Assembly: GCF_003841485.1 (NCBI RefSeq)
Contig: NZ_REFY01000001.1
Span: 248,001 to 312,000 of the forward strand
Origin: Natrarchaeobius halalkaliphilus
GTDB lineage: Archaea > Halobacteriota > Halobacteria > Halobacteriales > Natrialbaceae
Direction: 5' to 3'
Length of the DNA stretch: 64,000 nucleotides
Position numbers and translations under genes: made by a program. The notes beneath the pieces are model-generated. The model had not been told where the DNA came from. It made no database searches and saw nothing but the letters and a program-made list of their open reading frames with translations. This document shows positions 53,955 to 63,104 of this stretch, piece by piece; position 1 is the first letter of the stretch, and every line of letters starts with the position of its first letter.

Positions 53955-54800
53955 TCAGTGATGATCGCGCGGGGAAGAGTCACCGCCACGATCCTGTACA
54001 CCGTCCGCGACCATCCGTGCGACTCGCGCTCTCGCTCGTCGTTCGACCGAGCGCGCATCGAACACCTCTCGGGCGGTTTCGGCCGCCGCTGGATCGACCT
54101 CGAAGGAGAGCCGAGGGTACTCGACGTCCGTCAGCACGAGCGGCTCCGGCGGGGCGGGCTGGATTCCCTCGTGGCCGGGGAGCGACTCCGGGGCGAACAC
54201 GCGGTCGATCTTTTCCGGTGGGGACTCCCCGGAGCCGACCGCGCTCGCGAGCGAGACGAGCCGACGGACGAGTTCGCGGGCGAAGCCGGACGCGGTCACG
54301 GTCACGACGAGAAAGTCGCCGTCCCGCCTCGACTCGAGCGTCGGTGAGCGCTCGGTGTTCCGATCGTCGGGCGTCAGGTTGTGGACGTCGTGAGGTCCCG
54401 ACAGAGCCTCGCAGGCGGCGGCGAACCGATCGTCGTCGACCGCCGGCGCGTGGAGGTGATACGTGTACTCCCGTCGGCTCGCGTGGTGGGTCGCGTGAAA
54501 GTCGTCGGGGGCGCAGGCAGACGCCCACGAGCGGATAGAACCGGGGAGTTCGCCGTTCAGCGCTCGCGGCGTGAGCCACTCGGGCGACTCGAGTCCGATC
54601 GTCTGGGCGAGCGCGGAGACGCCGGCGTCGGTCCGTCCGGCGGCCGCGTATCCGTCGGGTTTTCTCGCGTCGGATCCGAGGACGCCGAGCGATCGGAGCG
54701 CGTCGAAAATCGCGTTCTCGACGGTTGGGACGTCGGGCTGGCGCTGATAGCCCGCGTATTCGGTGCCGTCGTAGGCGATCCGGAACGCTCGCATCGACAT
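53955..54800 (-). CDS. truA: tRNA pseudouridine synthase TruA
   Basis: A 281-residue enzyme that makes pseudouridine in the tRNA anticodon stem-loop (positions 38-40). The catalytic-Asp motif is AAGRTDAGVSA near residues 53-63. RIAYDGTEYAGYQRQPDVPT at residues 6-25 is the conserved start, and SFLVxxVxxFxRxLVR-type text is present as DFLVVTVTASGFARELVRR near 180. Two ATGs (54800, 54794) are possible starts. Confidence 0.93.
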   Translation of the reverse strand: MSMRAFRIAYDGTEYAGYQRQPDVPTVENAIFDALRSLGVLGSDARKPDGYAAAGRTDAGVSALAQTIGLESPEWLTPRALNGELPGSIRSWASACAPDDFHATHHASRREYTYHLHAPAVDDDRFAAACEALSGPHDVHNLTPDDRNTERSPTLESRRDGDFLVVTVTASGFARELVRRLVSLASAVGSGESPPEKIDRVFAPESLPGHEGIQPAPPEPLVLTDVEYPRLSFEVDPAAAETAREVFDARSVERRARARVARMVADGVQDRGGDSSPRDHH

Positions 54801-54866
54801 TCTCGAGGGGGGCCACCGTGTTAGTCCCGTCGACTGCCGTCGTCGAAGCGGCGAGTCCGCCCCGTC

Positions 54867-54896
54867 ATACGGTCTATTGTAACGATTTACCGGCGC
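54867..54896. repeat. Palindromic repeat, left-half copy D
   Basis: ATACGGTCTATTGTAACGA then TTTACCGGCGC matches the left arm of copies A-C. The right arm is absent. It lies between truA and the sulfatase gene. Confidence 0.75.
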
Positions 54897-54981
54897 GTTC
54901 GACGACGACGACCGACACCGTCAACTCCCTGCACTCTCCGGGCCGGCGGCCTTCCCTCCGTAAAGTGGAGTTGCCCTACCC

Positions 54982-56517
54982 ATGGACTCATCCAGCGGAC
55001 GTGATGTAGAGTCACACGAACCCGTCCGGAACGTCGTTCTGGTCGTTCTCGACACCGCCCGTGCCTCGAGCGTCGATTTGAGCGCCACGACGGACCGACC
55101 GCGAACGCGTTCCGGACCACCCGAGGAGTTGCCGACGCCGACGCTGAACCGTCTCGCAGCGGACGGAACGGCGTTTGAGCACGCCGTCGCGACCGCGCCG
55201 TGGACGCTACCGTCGCACGCGTCGATGTTTACGGGACTGTACCCATCCGAGCACGGGACTCACGGCGACCACACGTACCTCGATCCGACGCTTCGGACGC
55301 TCCCGGAAGCGTTCTCCGATGCCGGGTTTCGAACGATCGGCGTCTCGAACAACACCTGGATCACCGAGGAGTTCGGCTTCGACCAGGGGTTCGACGACCT
55401 CCGGAAGGGGTGGCAGTACCTCCAGTCGGAGGCCGATATGGGGGCCGTCGTCCGCGGCGAGGATATCCGCGAGAAACTCGAGGCGACCCGGAACCGACTG
55501 TTCGACGGCAACCCGGTCGTTAACGCGGCTAACATCCTCTACAGCGAGGTGTTCAAGCCGTCGGGCGACGACGGGGCGGATCGGTCGACGTCCTGGATCG
55601 CGAACTGGCTGGAGAGTCGAAGGGGAGATCGACCCTTCTTCCTGTTCTGTAACTTCATCGAGCCTCACGTCGAGTACGATCCCCCTCGAGCGTACGCCGA
55701 GCGGTTCCTTCCCGACGGTGCGAGCTACGAGGAGGCGACGGCGATCCGACAGGACCCCCGTGCGTTCGACTGCGAGGACTACGAGATTACGGAACGGGAG
55801 TTCGACATGCTCAGGGGGCTCTACCGTGCCGAGCTCGCCTACGTCGATCGACAGGTCGGTCGCCTCCGAAACGCACTCGAGGACGCTGGCGAGTGGGACG
55901 ACACCCTGTTCGTCGTCTGTGGCGACCACGGCGAACACATCGGTGAACACGGGTTTTTCGGTCACCAGTACAACCTCTACGACACGCTGATCCATGTCCC
56001 GCTCGTCCTCCACGGCGGCCCGTTTACGGACGGCGGTCGCCGGGACGATCTCGTCCAGCTGCTCGACCTCCCGGCGACGCTGCTCGAGACGGTCGACGTC
56101 GACGATCCCCAGCTCCGCGAACAGTGGTCGAGTCGGTCGATGCATCCGGCGGCTCGAGACCCGCCACGGGAGGCCGTGTTTGCCGAGTACGTCGCCCCGC
56201 AGCCGTCGATCGATCGACTCGAGGCACGCTTTGGCGAGGTGCCGGACCGCGTCCGCGAGTTCGACCGCCGGCTCCGGGCCGTCCGCACAGCCGAGTACAA
56301 GTACGTTCGCGGCGACGACGGGTTCGAGCGCCTCCACGACGTGGTGGACGATCCGTTCGAGCGAACCGATCTCGCCGCGAACGAGCCCGAACGGGTGCGG
56401 TCACTCCGAGGACGACTGGAGAACCGATTCGAGCCGCTCGAGTCGGCCGGGTCAAACGAGGCGATCGACATGCGCGACGGGACCAAAGAACGGCTCGCGG
56501 ATCTCGGGTATCTGTGA
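54982..56517 (+). CDS. Sulfatase-family hydrolase
   Basis: A 511-residue member of the alkaline phosphatase/sulfatase superfamily. Metal ligand Asp lies in VVLDTARASSVD near residue 24. The nucleophile region TLPSHASMFTG (75-85) has Thr where sulfatases have formylglycine-Cys or Ser. Further metal ligands are in CGDHGEHIGEHG near residue 313. The Thr position suggests it may be a phosphodiesterase/phosphatase or an atypical sulfatase. It stands alone; no anaerobic maturase is nearby. Confidence 0.85.
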   Translation: MDSSSGRDVESHEPVRNVVLVVLDTARASSVDLSATTDRPRTRSGPPEELPTPTLNRLAADGTAFEHAVATAPWTLPSHASMFTGLYPSEHGTHGDHTYLDPTLRTLPEAFSDAGFRTIGVSNNTWITEEFGFDQGFDDLRKGWQYLQSEADMGAVVRGEDIREKLEATRNRLFDGNPVVNAANILYSEVFKPSGDDGADRSTSWIANWLESRRGDRPFFLFCNFIEPHVEYDPPRAYAERFLPDGASYEEATAIRQDPRAFDCEDYEITEREFDMLRGLYRAELAYVDRQVGRLRNALEDAGEWDDTLFVVCGDHGEHIGEHGFFGHQYNLYDTLIHVPLVLHGGPFTDGGRRDDLVQLLDLPATLLETVDVDDPQLREQWSSRSMHPAARDPPREAVFAEYVAPQPSIDRLEARFGEVPDRVREFDRRLRAVRTAEYKYVRGDDGFERLHDVVDDPFERTDLAANEPERVRSLRGRLENRFEPLESAGSNEAIDMRDGTKERLADLGYL

Positions 56518-56623
56518 ACCGACGCGGGCGGCTCGCGTTCAGCGCGTCCGGCGGCGGGTTCCGATTTCAAGCGGAAAGCTGTACACGGACACCGGTTTCC
56601 GTGTTCGATCGAAACCGCCGGCC

Positions 56624-56926
56624 GTGTCCCCCGCACCGTCCGCCTCGACGGACTCGTTTCCGACTCAGGCTCGCTACGACAGCGAGGACGACGAACTGAT
56701 CTTCACGGTCGACGCCTTCCCGGCCGATATCGACGACGTCGCGGTCGCGGTCGGCTCGAGGCGACTCCGAATTCGGATCGGTCCCGGGAGCGAAACCGGC
56801 GGTGTTCGGTACGAGCGAATCGTCACGTCACCGCCACGCCGAACCTTCACCGACGAACGCGAGGCCGTTTACAACAACGGCGTCCTGACCGTCACGGTCG
56901 GGGCCGCCGGTGGACGAGACCGATAG
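56624..56926 (+). CDS. Hsp20/alpha-crystallin-like protein (GTG start)
   Basis: A 100-residue protein in frame from GTG 56624. The beta-sandwich pattern RYDSEDDELIFTVDAF, DDVAVAVGSRRLRIRI, YERIVTSPP and EAVYNNGVLTVTV matches the alpha-crystallin domain of small heat-shock proteins and their haloarchaeal relatives. It lacks a long N-terminal arm. The IxV-type tail is also absent, so oligomer formation may differ. Confidence 0.7.
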   Translation: MSPAPSASTDSFPTQARYDSEDDELIFTVDAFPADIDDVAVAVGSRRLRIRIGPGSETGGVRYERIVTSPPRRTFTDEREAVYNNGVLTVTVGAAGGRDR

Positions 56927-57009
56927 CGCCGACGCGGTTTCGACGGACGCGCTCGCCTGCAGCACGCTTTTGCATACCGGTCCGATACGGACGCTATCGT
57001 TGCTCTGAG

Positions 57010-58287
57010 ATGGCCGATCTCGACTCCACGATCGCTCGTCGCGATAGCCGACGTCAGGACGGATTCGTGCCGTTTTTTCGACGGTACACGAAAACCTGGG
57101 TCCACGCCGTCGCGACTGCCGGACTGACGGCGTTCGGAACGTTGACGTTCGTCCACCGCTGGTTCGTCGCCCTCGCGCTCGCCTCGTACGTCGTCCCGCC
57201 GGCGGTACTCTACGTCCAGCAATCCGGCGACGACGTCGGGAAGGTATCGGACGACACCGCCGAGACTGCCACGGCGGCAAACGAACGCGAGATAAGCGCC
57301 GACGAGTCCGAATCCGACACTCACGACACACGGGACGACGAAACCGACTCCCAGGACGACGAACCAAAGGAAACGGACGGCCCGTCCGTTCGCTGGCGGT
57401 CGGTCGATTTCGACGCGGACGCGACGCTGTTCGACGTCGTCATCACCGAACGCGACGTCGCGTACGCCGTCGGAGCGGGCGGGATCGTCGGTACCGATGG
57501 CGGGACGGAGTCGTGGTCCATCCTTCTCGAGGACGGCCCGAGCGCGAGTGCGAACGACCTGTGGGGCGCGGACGCGACCGACGACGGCGATGCGGTCTGG
57601 GTCGCCGGAAACAGCGGCGCAGTCGGTCGTCTCGACGTCGGTTCGGGTCGTCACACCGACTACACGGCACCGCGAGAGATCACGGATAACATACTCGGAG
57701 TCGCCGCCGGCGGCTCCGCCGGCGAGGAAACCGTCCTGCTCATAACCGGATCCGGTGCGGTTATCCGCGGCCGATATCGCGACGGCGGGCCCGAGTGGAA
57801 CGAGCCGCTGAAACCCGGCGGTGGCTCGAGTCTGAGCGCGGTCGTCCTCGTGGACGGATCGACCGGCTATTGTTGTGACACCAACGACGGCGTCTTCGCG
57901 ACCGACGACGGCGGGGAGTCGTTCACTCGGATCGGCCCCGCGGGGGCGGACGGGACGCTCGAGGGCGTCGCCGCTGATGACCGTCTCGAGCCGATGGTCT
58001 GTGCCGACGACGGCGTCGTCCGCCGCTTCGACGGTTCGACGTGGACTCCGGAACGCGTCGTCGATGGTTCGCTTTCCGGGATCGATCACCGGAACGGACG
58101 AACGGTCGCCTGTGACACGGACGGGGGGATCCACGAGCGGCGTTCCGATGAGCGCTCGAAACCGCCGTCCTGGGAGCACTTCGACACCGACGCGGCCGCG
58201 GTTCTGGCCGTCTCGATCGGTCCCGAGCGATCGGTCGCCGTCGGAGAGGGCGGAACCGTGCTCCGTCGAACCGACTCTCGAGCGTAG
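57010..58287 (+). CDS. Membrane-anchored beta-propeller protein (Ycf48/BNR-like)
   Basis: A 425-residue protein. Two hydrophobic segments near the N-terminus (HAVATAGLTAFGTLTFVHRW, WFVALALASYVVPPAVLYV) anchor it. An acidic linker (residues about 75-125) follows. The remainder has repeated blades: YAVGAGGIVGTDGGTESW, GNSGAVGRLDVG, GVFATDDGGESFTRIGPAG, VAVGEGGTVLRRT. This resembles photosystem-assembly-factor Ycf48 or BNR repeat proteins. Ligand is unknown; the blades are probably outside the cell. Confidence 0.8.
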   Translation: MADLDSTIARRDSRRQDGFVPFFRRYTKTWVHAVATAGLTAFGTLTFVHRWFVALALASYVVPPAVLYVQQSGDDVGKVSDDTAETATAANEREISADESESDTHDTRDDETDSQDDEPKETDGPSVRWRSVDFDADATLFDVVITERDVAYAVGAGGIVGTDGGTESWSILLEDGPSASANDLWGADATDDGDAVWVAGNSGAVGRLDVGSGRHTDYTAPREITDNILGVAAGGSAGEETVLLITGSGAVIRGRYRDGGPEWNEPLKPGGGSSLSAVVLVDGSTGYCCDTNDGVFATDDGGESFTRIGPAGADGTLEGVAADDRLEPMVCADDGVVRRFDGSTWTPERVVDGSLSGIDHRNGRTVACDTDGGIHERRSDERSKPPSWEHFDTDAAAVLAVSIGPERSVAVGEGGTVLRRTDSRA

Positions 58288-58465
58288 CACCACACGTGAT
58301 CTGCGAACGTCGTCTGCGAAGGGACACGCGCGAAGACGCACGGTTCCCGGCGAACCGATGACCGACACGAACCTCCTCCGCGAGTAGCGGCGGGAACGTC
58401 TCGAGAGACGGACCGGTCCCTCGGTGGGCGTAACGACTTAGTTGCCGTGTTTCGATGTCGCAACT

Positions 58466-58951
58466 ATGGTCTCCCGCAGAACGATGCTCGCGATTTCCGG
58501 TCTCGGAATCGTCGCGACGTCGGGCTGTCTCGGTGAGGACGGCGGCGATGGGGAAAGTGGGTCCGACGTGGCGGCCAGAAATCCCGAGGCACCGCTCGTG
58601 ACGACGACGGACGACGGAAACGACGAACTCGTCCTCGCGACGTACGGTGACGTCGTCGAGGTCTCTACCGTCGACTACAACGATCAGCAGGGCCGTTACT
58701 ACGTCCCGATCGGGTTGACCGAGGAGGCGACCGACTCCTTCGTCGACGACCTCGAGTCGATCGGAGCGTTCGACGCGCCGTCGGAACGGGAGCTTGCGAT
58801 TCACGCAGCCGACGAGGTCGTCGATACGCCGGTGATCGGACGGTCACTCGCGGATGCGATGCAGGCGGGCGAGTGGGACGGCTCCCTCCAGATCGGTTCG
58901 GCGGACGAAGGGACGCTGCTTGATCTGCGCTCAGAGCTCGACATCGAGTAG
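58466..58951 (+). CDS. Lipoprotein resembling the SecD P1-head domain
   Basis: A 161-residue protein. Signal and lipobox: MVSRRTMLAISGLGIVATSGC (Tat-like RR, lipid on the Cys). The mature domain pattern YYVPIGLTEEATDSFVDDLE, VVDTPVIGRSLADAMQAGEW and LDLRSELDIE resembles the P1 head of SecD/SecDF. It has no membrane domain of its own. It may be an extracytoplasmic partner of Sec or simply share the fold; this is inference. Confidence 0.7.
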   Translation: MVSRRTMLAISGLGIVATSGCLGEDGGDGESGSDVAARNPEAPLVTTTDDGNDELVLATYGDVVEVSTVDYNDQQGRYYVPIGLTEEATDSFVDDLESIGAFDAPSERELAIHAADEVVDTPVIGRSLADAMQAGEWDGSLQIGSADEGTLLDLRSELDIE

Positions 58952-59025
58952 ATCGCCACGTAGCAGCAAATCGCCTCGCACCGCCTGTGAATCGCCGTCG
59001 CGATTGCCGAGTGCTCGAGCGGCCG

Positions 59026-59412
59026 TTACGTTTCGTCTCCCGTCCGTCTCGCCGGCGGCGTTTTCGAGAGAAACCGTCCGAGCAGGTCGCGGTTGTTGGC
59101 GCTCCACTCGTAACCCCGTTCGCGAAGCCGTTCGTAGTCCTCGAAGTTCCGAAGGAATTCGACGACGTCCGTGACCGGACCGGCGAGACCGGAGTGGACG
59201 AGCGCCGCTTCGATGGACGCGCCACACGAGTGGACCTCACCGTCCGCGAGGAAGTGCGAACAGGAGTCGTACTCGTCGGGCAACCGCTCGCGCAACCCGG
59301 GCGTGAGATCGCTGAATCCGACGATCCGGATCTCGCTTCGGTCGTCGAAGTACTCGGCCCACCAGGTACAGAAGCCGCAGTCGTCGTCGAAGACGAGCGT
59401 CGCATCGGCCAT
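59026..59412 (-). CDS. DCC-family (DUF393) thiol-disulfide protein
   Basis: A 128-residue protein. The motif DDDCGFCTWW near residue 10 is the Asp-x-x-Cys-x-x-Cys signature of the DCC family, and the segment CSHFLADGEVHSCGASIEAAL follows. Family members are thioredoxin-fold proteins proposed to handle disulfides. Start at MADATLVFDD. Confidence 0.88.
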   Translation of the reverse strand: MADATLVFDDDCGFCTWWAEYFDDRSEIRIVGFSDLTPGLRERLPDEYDSCSHFLADGEVHSCGASIEAALVHSGLAGPVTDVVEFLRNFEDYERLRERGYEWSANNRDLLGRFLSKTPPARRTGDET

Positions 59413-59516
59413 ACCGAACACACGTGCTCGCGGTACAAACGCTTGACTCCGAGGGCTCGAGTGAGCGCCTCGTCGCCCGCCAGAACATTATTGATCGCGG
59501 TGGCCAATACGGGAGC

Positions 59517-60773
59517 ATGACCAGTGCGGCCCGGTCGCTCTCGGAACCGGAGGTGCTGGCCCACGCCAAACGGCGGCTGTTTCCGCCGGATGGAACCGAG
59601 ACGGATACCGAACAATCCTCGTACGTGGTCGCGGACACGCAGTTCGCCAAGGAAGAGTGGCTTCCCGGCAGCCCCGTCGATCCCGATATTCGGGCCCGCC
59701 TCGCGCCGTTCAACCACGTCAGGATCGGTGGAGGATATCCCGACCTCGTCGGCGTGGCACGTCTCGAGTCGGATCTGCTCGCCGTCGAACGCCTCGGTGA
59801 GGAACCTCCGTTGATCGCGATCGAAGCGAAGGGGTACGCAAGCGGCGGCGTCGACACCCGCCGCGGGATCGTCCAGGCCTACGACCGGCTTCACGAGGCG
59901 AACGCGGCCTACGTCGCCGCGCCAGCGGACGCCGTTTCCGGCACGGATCGAACGCTCGCTCGAGAGCTGAACGTCGGCGTTCTCGGGGTCGAGCCGACCG
60001 GTGAAGTCGAGGTTCTCGACGTTCCGCGGGTGGTCGGCAACCGTACCACGTCGGAGGCGGCGGCGCTTCGCTTCCAGGCCGGTTCCCAGGGAGTCGCGAA
60101 CGCCTCGTTCGGGCTCAACCACCCGAAGAACTACCTCGGCTATCCGCTGGCTCACGACGCCGACGGCGACACGGCGACGCTACTCACTGAACACCGGGTC
60201 GTCAGCGCGGTCGACGACGCCAGACGCGGAGCCGCCTTTCTCGGATTGATCGAGGACGGTCCGTTCGTCGAACTCACGCCGCTCGGCCGAGAGGTCGTTC
60301 GCTTCGGGAACGCCCGCTGTGGCTCCGCCGAGGCGGCGCTCTCGCAGTTCTCGGAGTGGTATCAGTCGCGGAGACGGTTCGTCGATCTGGCTCCGGCGTG
60401 GGGTCAACTCGCCCGGCGCGTGCTCTTTTCGTATCCCGCGACGGAGTTGCTCGTCACGGAAATCCAGACCATGCACGACGACTGGCAACCCGAGCCCTCG
60501 CTCGTGGAGCTGGTCGAGCACGCACACGAGTTACATCCGACGTTCACCGTGGAGTTGTTCATCCGCAGCGACGAGACCGTTCGCCGCCGCGTCCTCACCG
60601 ACGACGGCTCGCTTCGTCAGTCGGCGCTCGAGGACGGCTCGGTCTATCACTCGCCGACAGTCTTTCAGCTCAAAGCGATGCTGTACCACGCCGGAATCCT
60701 CACCGAGCGAGGACGCGAGCCGCATCGACTCGAGCCGACGGAAGACGTGTGGGCGCTCCGCCAGCCGGTTTGA
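59517..60773 (+). CDS. PD-(D/E)XK-like protein with C-terminal winged-helix-like region
   Basis: A 418-residue protein. The N-terminal 160 residues read like a PD-(D/E)XK nuclease fold: YPDLVGVARLESDL near residue 78, then PPLIAIEAKGYASGG near residue 103, giving D ... E-x-K. A helix with GIVQAYDRLHEANAAYVAAP follows. The rest has a helical, winged-helix-like region (GAAFLGLIEDGPFVELTPLGR). No methyltransferase is adjacent. I recognise no named family; nuclease function is inferred. Confidence 0.7.
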   Translation: MTSAARSLSEPEVLAHAKRRLFPPDGTETDTEQSSYVVADTQFAKEEWLPGSPVDPDIRARLAPFNHVRIGGGYPDLVGVARLESDLLAVERLGEEPPLIAIEAKGYASGGVDTRRGIVQAYDRLHEANAAYVAAPADAVSGTDRTLARELNVGVLGVEPTGEVEVLDVPRVVGNRTTSEAAALRFQAGSQGVANASFGLNHPKNYLGYPLAHDADGDTATLLTEHRVVSAVDDARRGAAFLGLIEDGPFVELTPLGREVVRFGNARCGSAEAALSQFSEWYQSRRRFVDLAPAWGQLARRVLFSYPATELLVTEIQTMHDDWQPEPSLVELVEHAHELHPTFTVELFIRSDETVRRRVLTDDGSLRQSALEDGSVYHSPTVFQLKAMLYHAGILTERGREPHRLEPTEDVWALRQPV

Positions 60774-60799
60774 GACGGCATCAATCGGTTTCAACTGAA

Positions 60800-61756
60800 T
60801 CAGTCGGGACGATCGGCCGCGGGCAACTCGAGTTCCTCGCCGTCAACGAAGACGCGCGGATCGCGGATGATTCCGTCGAGATGCAGGGGGGCCTCCGTCT
60901 CGCCGCCGATACCGGCGTTGTCCCCGATCGCGATGTGGACCGTTCCGGCGGCCTTCTCATCGAGGAGGACCGAGCCGACGAGATCGGTGACGCCGACGTT
61001 CGTCCCGATGCCGAGTTCCGCGAGGTTGTAGGCCGCATCGTCGACGTCCGCCGCAGCGGCCTCGACCTGCTCGCGGATCTCGTCGTCCGAAATCTCGGTT
61101 ACCAGACCATCCTCGACGACGAACTCGAGGGTTTCGTTCTCCAAGAGACCGTGGGGTCGCATCGTCCCGTCGACGACGTACCGCCCGTCCGCGGATTCGG
61201 GACTGACGAACACCTCGCCCGCCGGGAGGTTCGAGAACGAACCCGACTCGCTCACGTCGCCGGTGTCGTCGAACCACTCGCGGTTACCGATCTCGAACGT
61301 GATGTCGGTGCCGCGGTCCGTGGTAACCCGAACCTCGTCGGCTCCGGCGACGCACTCGAGCGTTCGCTCGCACTCCGCGAGGATCCGATCGTAGTCCGCA
61401 TCGAGTCCGGTGACGAACACCGACTCGGTGATGCCGGGAAGCGTCGCGCCGCGGCTACCGCCGTCCGTCGCGTCAGAACGGGCGCGAGTGTGACTCAGGC
61501 TCTTCGTCGTGGGCGCGAGAAAGGCGTCCGAACCGGCGAGAGCGGCTGCGACCGGGGCGGGTGGTTCGCCGCCGTGTTGCTCTCCGGGCGGGTATTTGAC
61601 GAGAGTCGCGTCGTCGGTGATCTCGCTCGCGACGGCGTACAACGCCTCTCCGATCGACTCGCGCTCGTCGTCCGTGACGACGACGCAGGATTCGTCGGTC
61701 TCGAGAGCCAGACACTGCTCGACGGCCGTCTCGGCGGCAGAACGCAGTTCGGACAT
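60800..61756 (-). CDS. M29-like aminopeptidase
   Basis: A 318-residue protein of the thermophilic aminopeptidase (M29) type. The C-terminal metal site is visible: NLAELGIGTNVGVT, LLDEKAAGTVHIAIGDN and PLHLDGIIRDP. The N-terminal 120 residues form a Rossmann-like domain. M29 enzymes are Co/Zn exopeptidases. The gene is 60 bp upstream of pgk on the same strand but not obviously coupled. Confidence 0.88.
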   Translation of the reverse strand: MSELRSAAETAVEQCLALETDESCVVVTDDERESIGEALYAVASEITDDATLVKYPPGEQHGGEPPAPVAAALAGSDAFLAPTTKSLSHTRARSDATDGGSRGATLPGITESVFVTGLDADYDRILAECERTLECVAGADEVRVTTDRGTDITFEIGNREWFDDTGDVSESGSFSNLPAGEVFVSPESADGRYVVDGTMRPHGLLENETLEFVVEDGLVTEISDDEIREQVEAAAADVDDAAYNLAELGIGTNVGVTDLVGSVLLDEKAAGTVHIAIGDNAGIGGETEAPLHLDGIIRDPRVFVDGEELELPAADRPD

Positions 61757-61816
61757 ACGTGTGCCTGCGTCCGTTCGAACGAAAGGTCTTGTCCTCGAAA
61801 CCGGGAGCCGTCGCGA

Positions 61817-63025
61817 TCACCGACGCTCGAGGACGTCGATGCCGACGAGCGAGTCGCCGGTCAGCGCGCGAACGTAGGCACCACCCGCGACCGAGACGTG
61901 CGAGAAGTCCTTCTCCTCGAGATCGTACATTCCGATCGCGCGGGAGGTGTCACCGCCACCGACGACGGAGAAGCAATCGGTTTCAGCGATGGCCGATAGC
62001 ACCGACACGGTGCCATCGGCAAAGCGTTCGTCCTCGAAGACGCCGAGTGCGCCTTTGACGAAGACTGCGTCGGACTCGCGAACGAGATCGGCGTAGCGCC
62101 GTGCGGTCTCGGAACCGACGTCGAGATAGGAGGTCTCTTTCTCGATGTTCTCGACGGCAGCTTCGGTGCGCTCGCCCGCGTCGCTCTCGGCGGCGAGATC
62201 GCTCGCGAGCAGGAGTCGATCGCCGTACTCCGAGCGGACGCGCTCGATGGTCTCGCGATGGTCCGCCCACTGATGGTCGAAGAACTCGGTGCCGTCGACG
62301 TCGTAACCGACGTCGTGGCCGTCAGCACGCAAAAAGAGTTCACCGACGATACCGCCGAGACAGAACCGATCCACGGTGTCGTCGACCTGCTCGATGACCG
62401 GGATGAGGTCCTCGGCTTTCGTTCCGCCGAGTACCATGGTGACGGTGCCGTCGAACTCCCGGTCTCGAATCGCGGAGTTGGCGGTGTACTCCGTTTCCAT
62501 CACGCGACCCGCGTGGGCGTCCATGACGAGCGGAAAGCCGACGAGTGAAGCGTGTGATCGGTGGGCCGCCGAATAGGCGTCGTTGACGTAGGCGTCGAAC
62601 TCGGGCGCGAGCGTCCGGACGAGCTCCGTTTCGGCTTTGACCGCTGGCTCCTCTTCGGGCAGTTCCCCCTCGCACATTCGGCTGTTCTCGAGGAGGAGAA
62701 CGTCGCCCGGTTCGAGGTCACGAATCGCCTCGAGGGCCTCCTCACCGAAGGTGTCGGAAACGAAGGCGACCTCGCGGTCGAGGTGCGCCGAGAGCACGTC
62801 GGCGTGGCTCTCGAGCGAGACGAACGTATCCCGCCCCGGCCGGCCCTGGTGGGCGAGCAGGGCGAGGGCGTGGCCGTCTTCGAGCAGCTCCGAGATCGTC
62901 TCCGCGTGGCGGGCGAACCGGCGGTTGTCCTGTGCGGTTCCGTCCTCGATGGGTGCGTTGACGTCGATGCGAACGAGCAGCCGCTGGGCCGGCTCGAGGT
63001 CGTCGATAGTGGTGAACGTGGGCAT
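61817..63025 (-). CDS. pgk: Phosphoglycerate kinase
   Basis: A 402-residue enzyme of glycolysis/gluconeogenesis (1,3-bisphosphoglycerate + ADP = 3-phosphoglycerate + ATP). The N-domain substrate site includes LLVRIDVNAPIEDG and HQGRPGRD. The nucleotide site is VLGGTKAEDL, with SVVGGGDTSRAIGM near the end. It lies 80 bp after the GAPDH gene on the same strand, so they probably share a transcription unit. Confidence 0.96.
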   Translation of the reverse strand: MPTFTTIDDLEPAQRLLVRIDVNAPIEDGTAQDNRRFARHAETISELLEDGHALALLAHQGRPGRDTFVSLESHADVLSAHLDREVAFVSDTFGEEALEAIRDLEPGDVLLLENSRMCEGELPEEEPAVKAETELVRTLAPEFDAYVNDAYSAAHRSHASLVGFPLVMDAHAGRVMETEYTANSAIRDREFDGTVTMVLGGTKAEDLIPVIEQVDDTVDRFCLGGIVGELFLRADGHDVGYDVDGTEFFDHQWADHRETIERVRSEYGDRLLLASDLAAESDAGERTEAAVENIEKETSYLDVGSETARRYADLVRESDAVFVKGALGVFEDERFADGTVSVLSAIAETDCFSVVGGGDTSRAIGMYDLEEKDFSHVSVAGGAYVRALTGDSLVGIDVLERR

Positions 63026-63104
63026 GCGTAACTGGTGTCGTCGAATGTGCTTAAAGCTGTGAACCGTCTCGGGAAATCCGGTCGATCGTTCTGTGAAAAT
63101 CGAG

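Noticed and set aside
58665-60155. 496-codon open frame on the minus strand
   Set aside because: It crosses three real genes on both strands, has no homology-like text except where it mirrors them, and changes character at each border.
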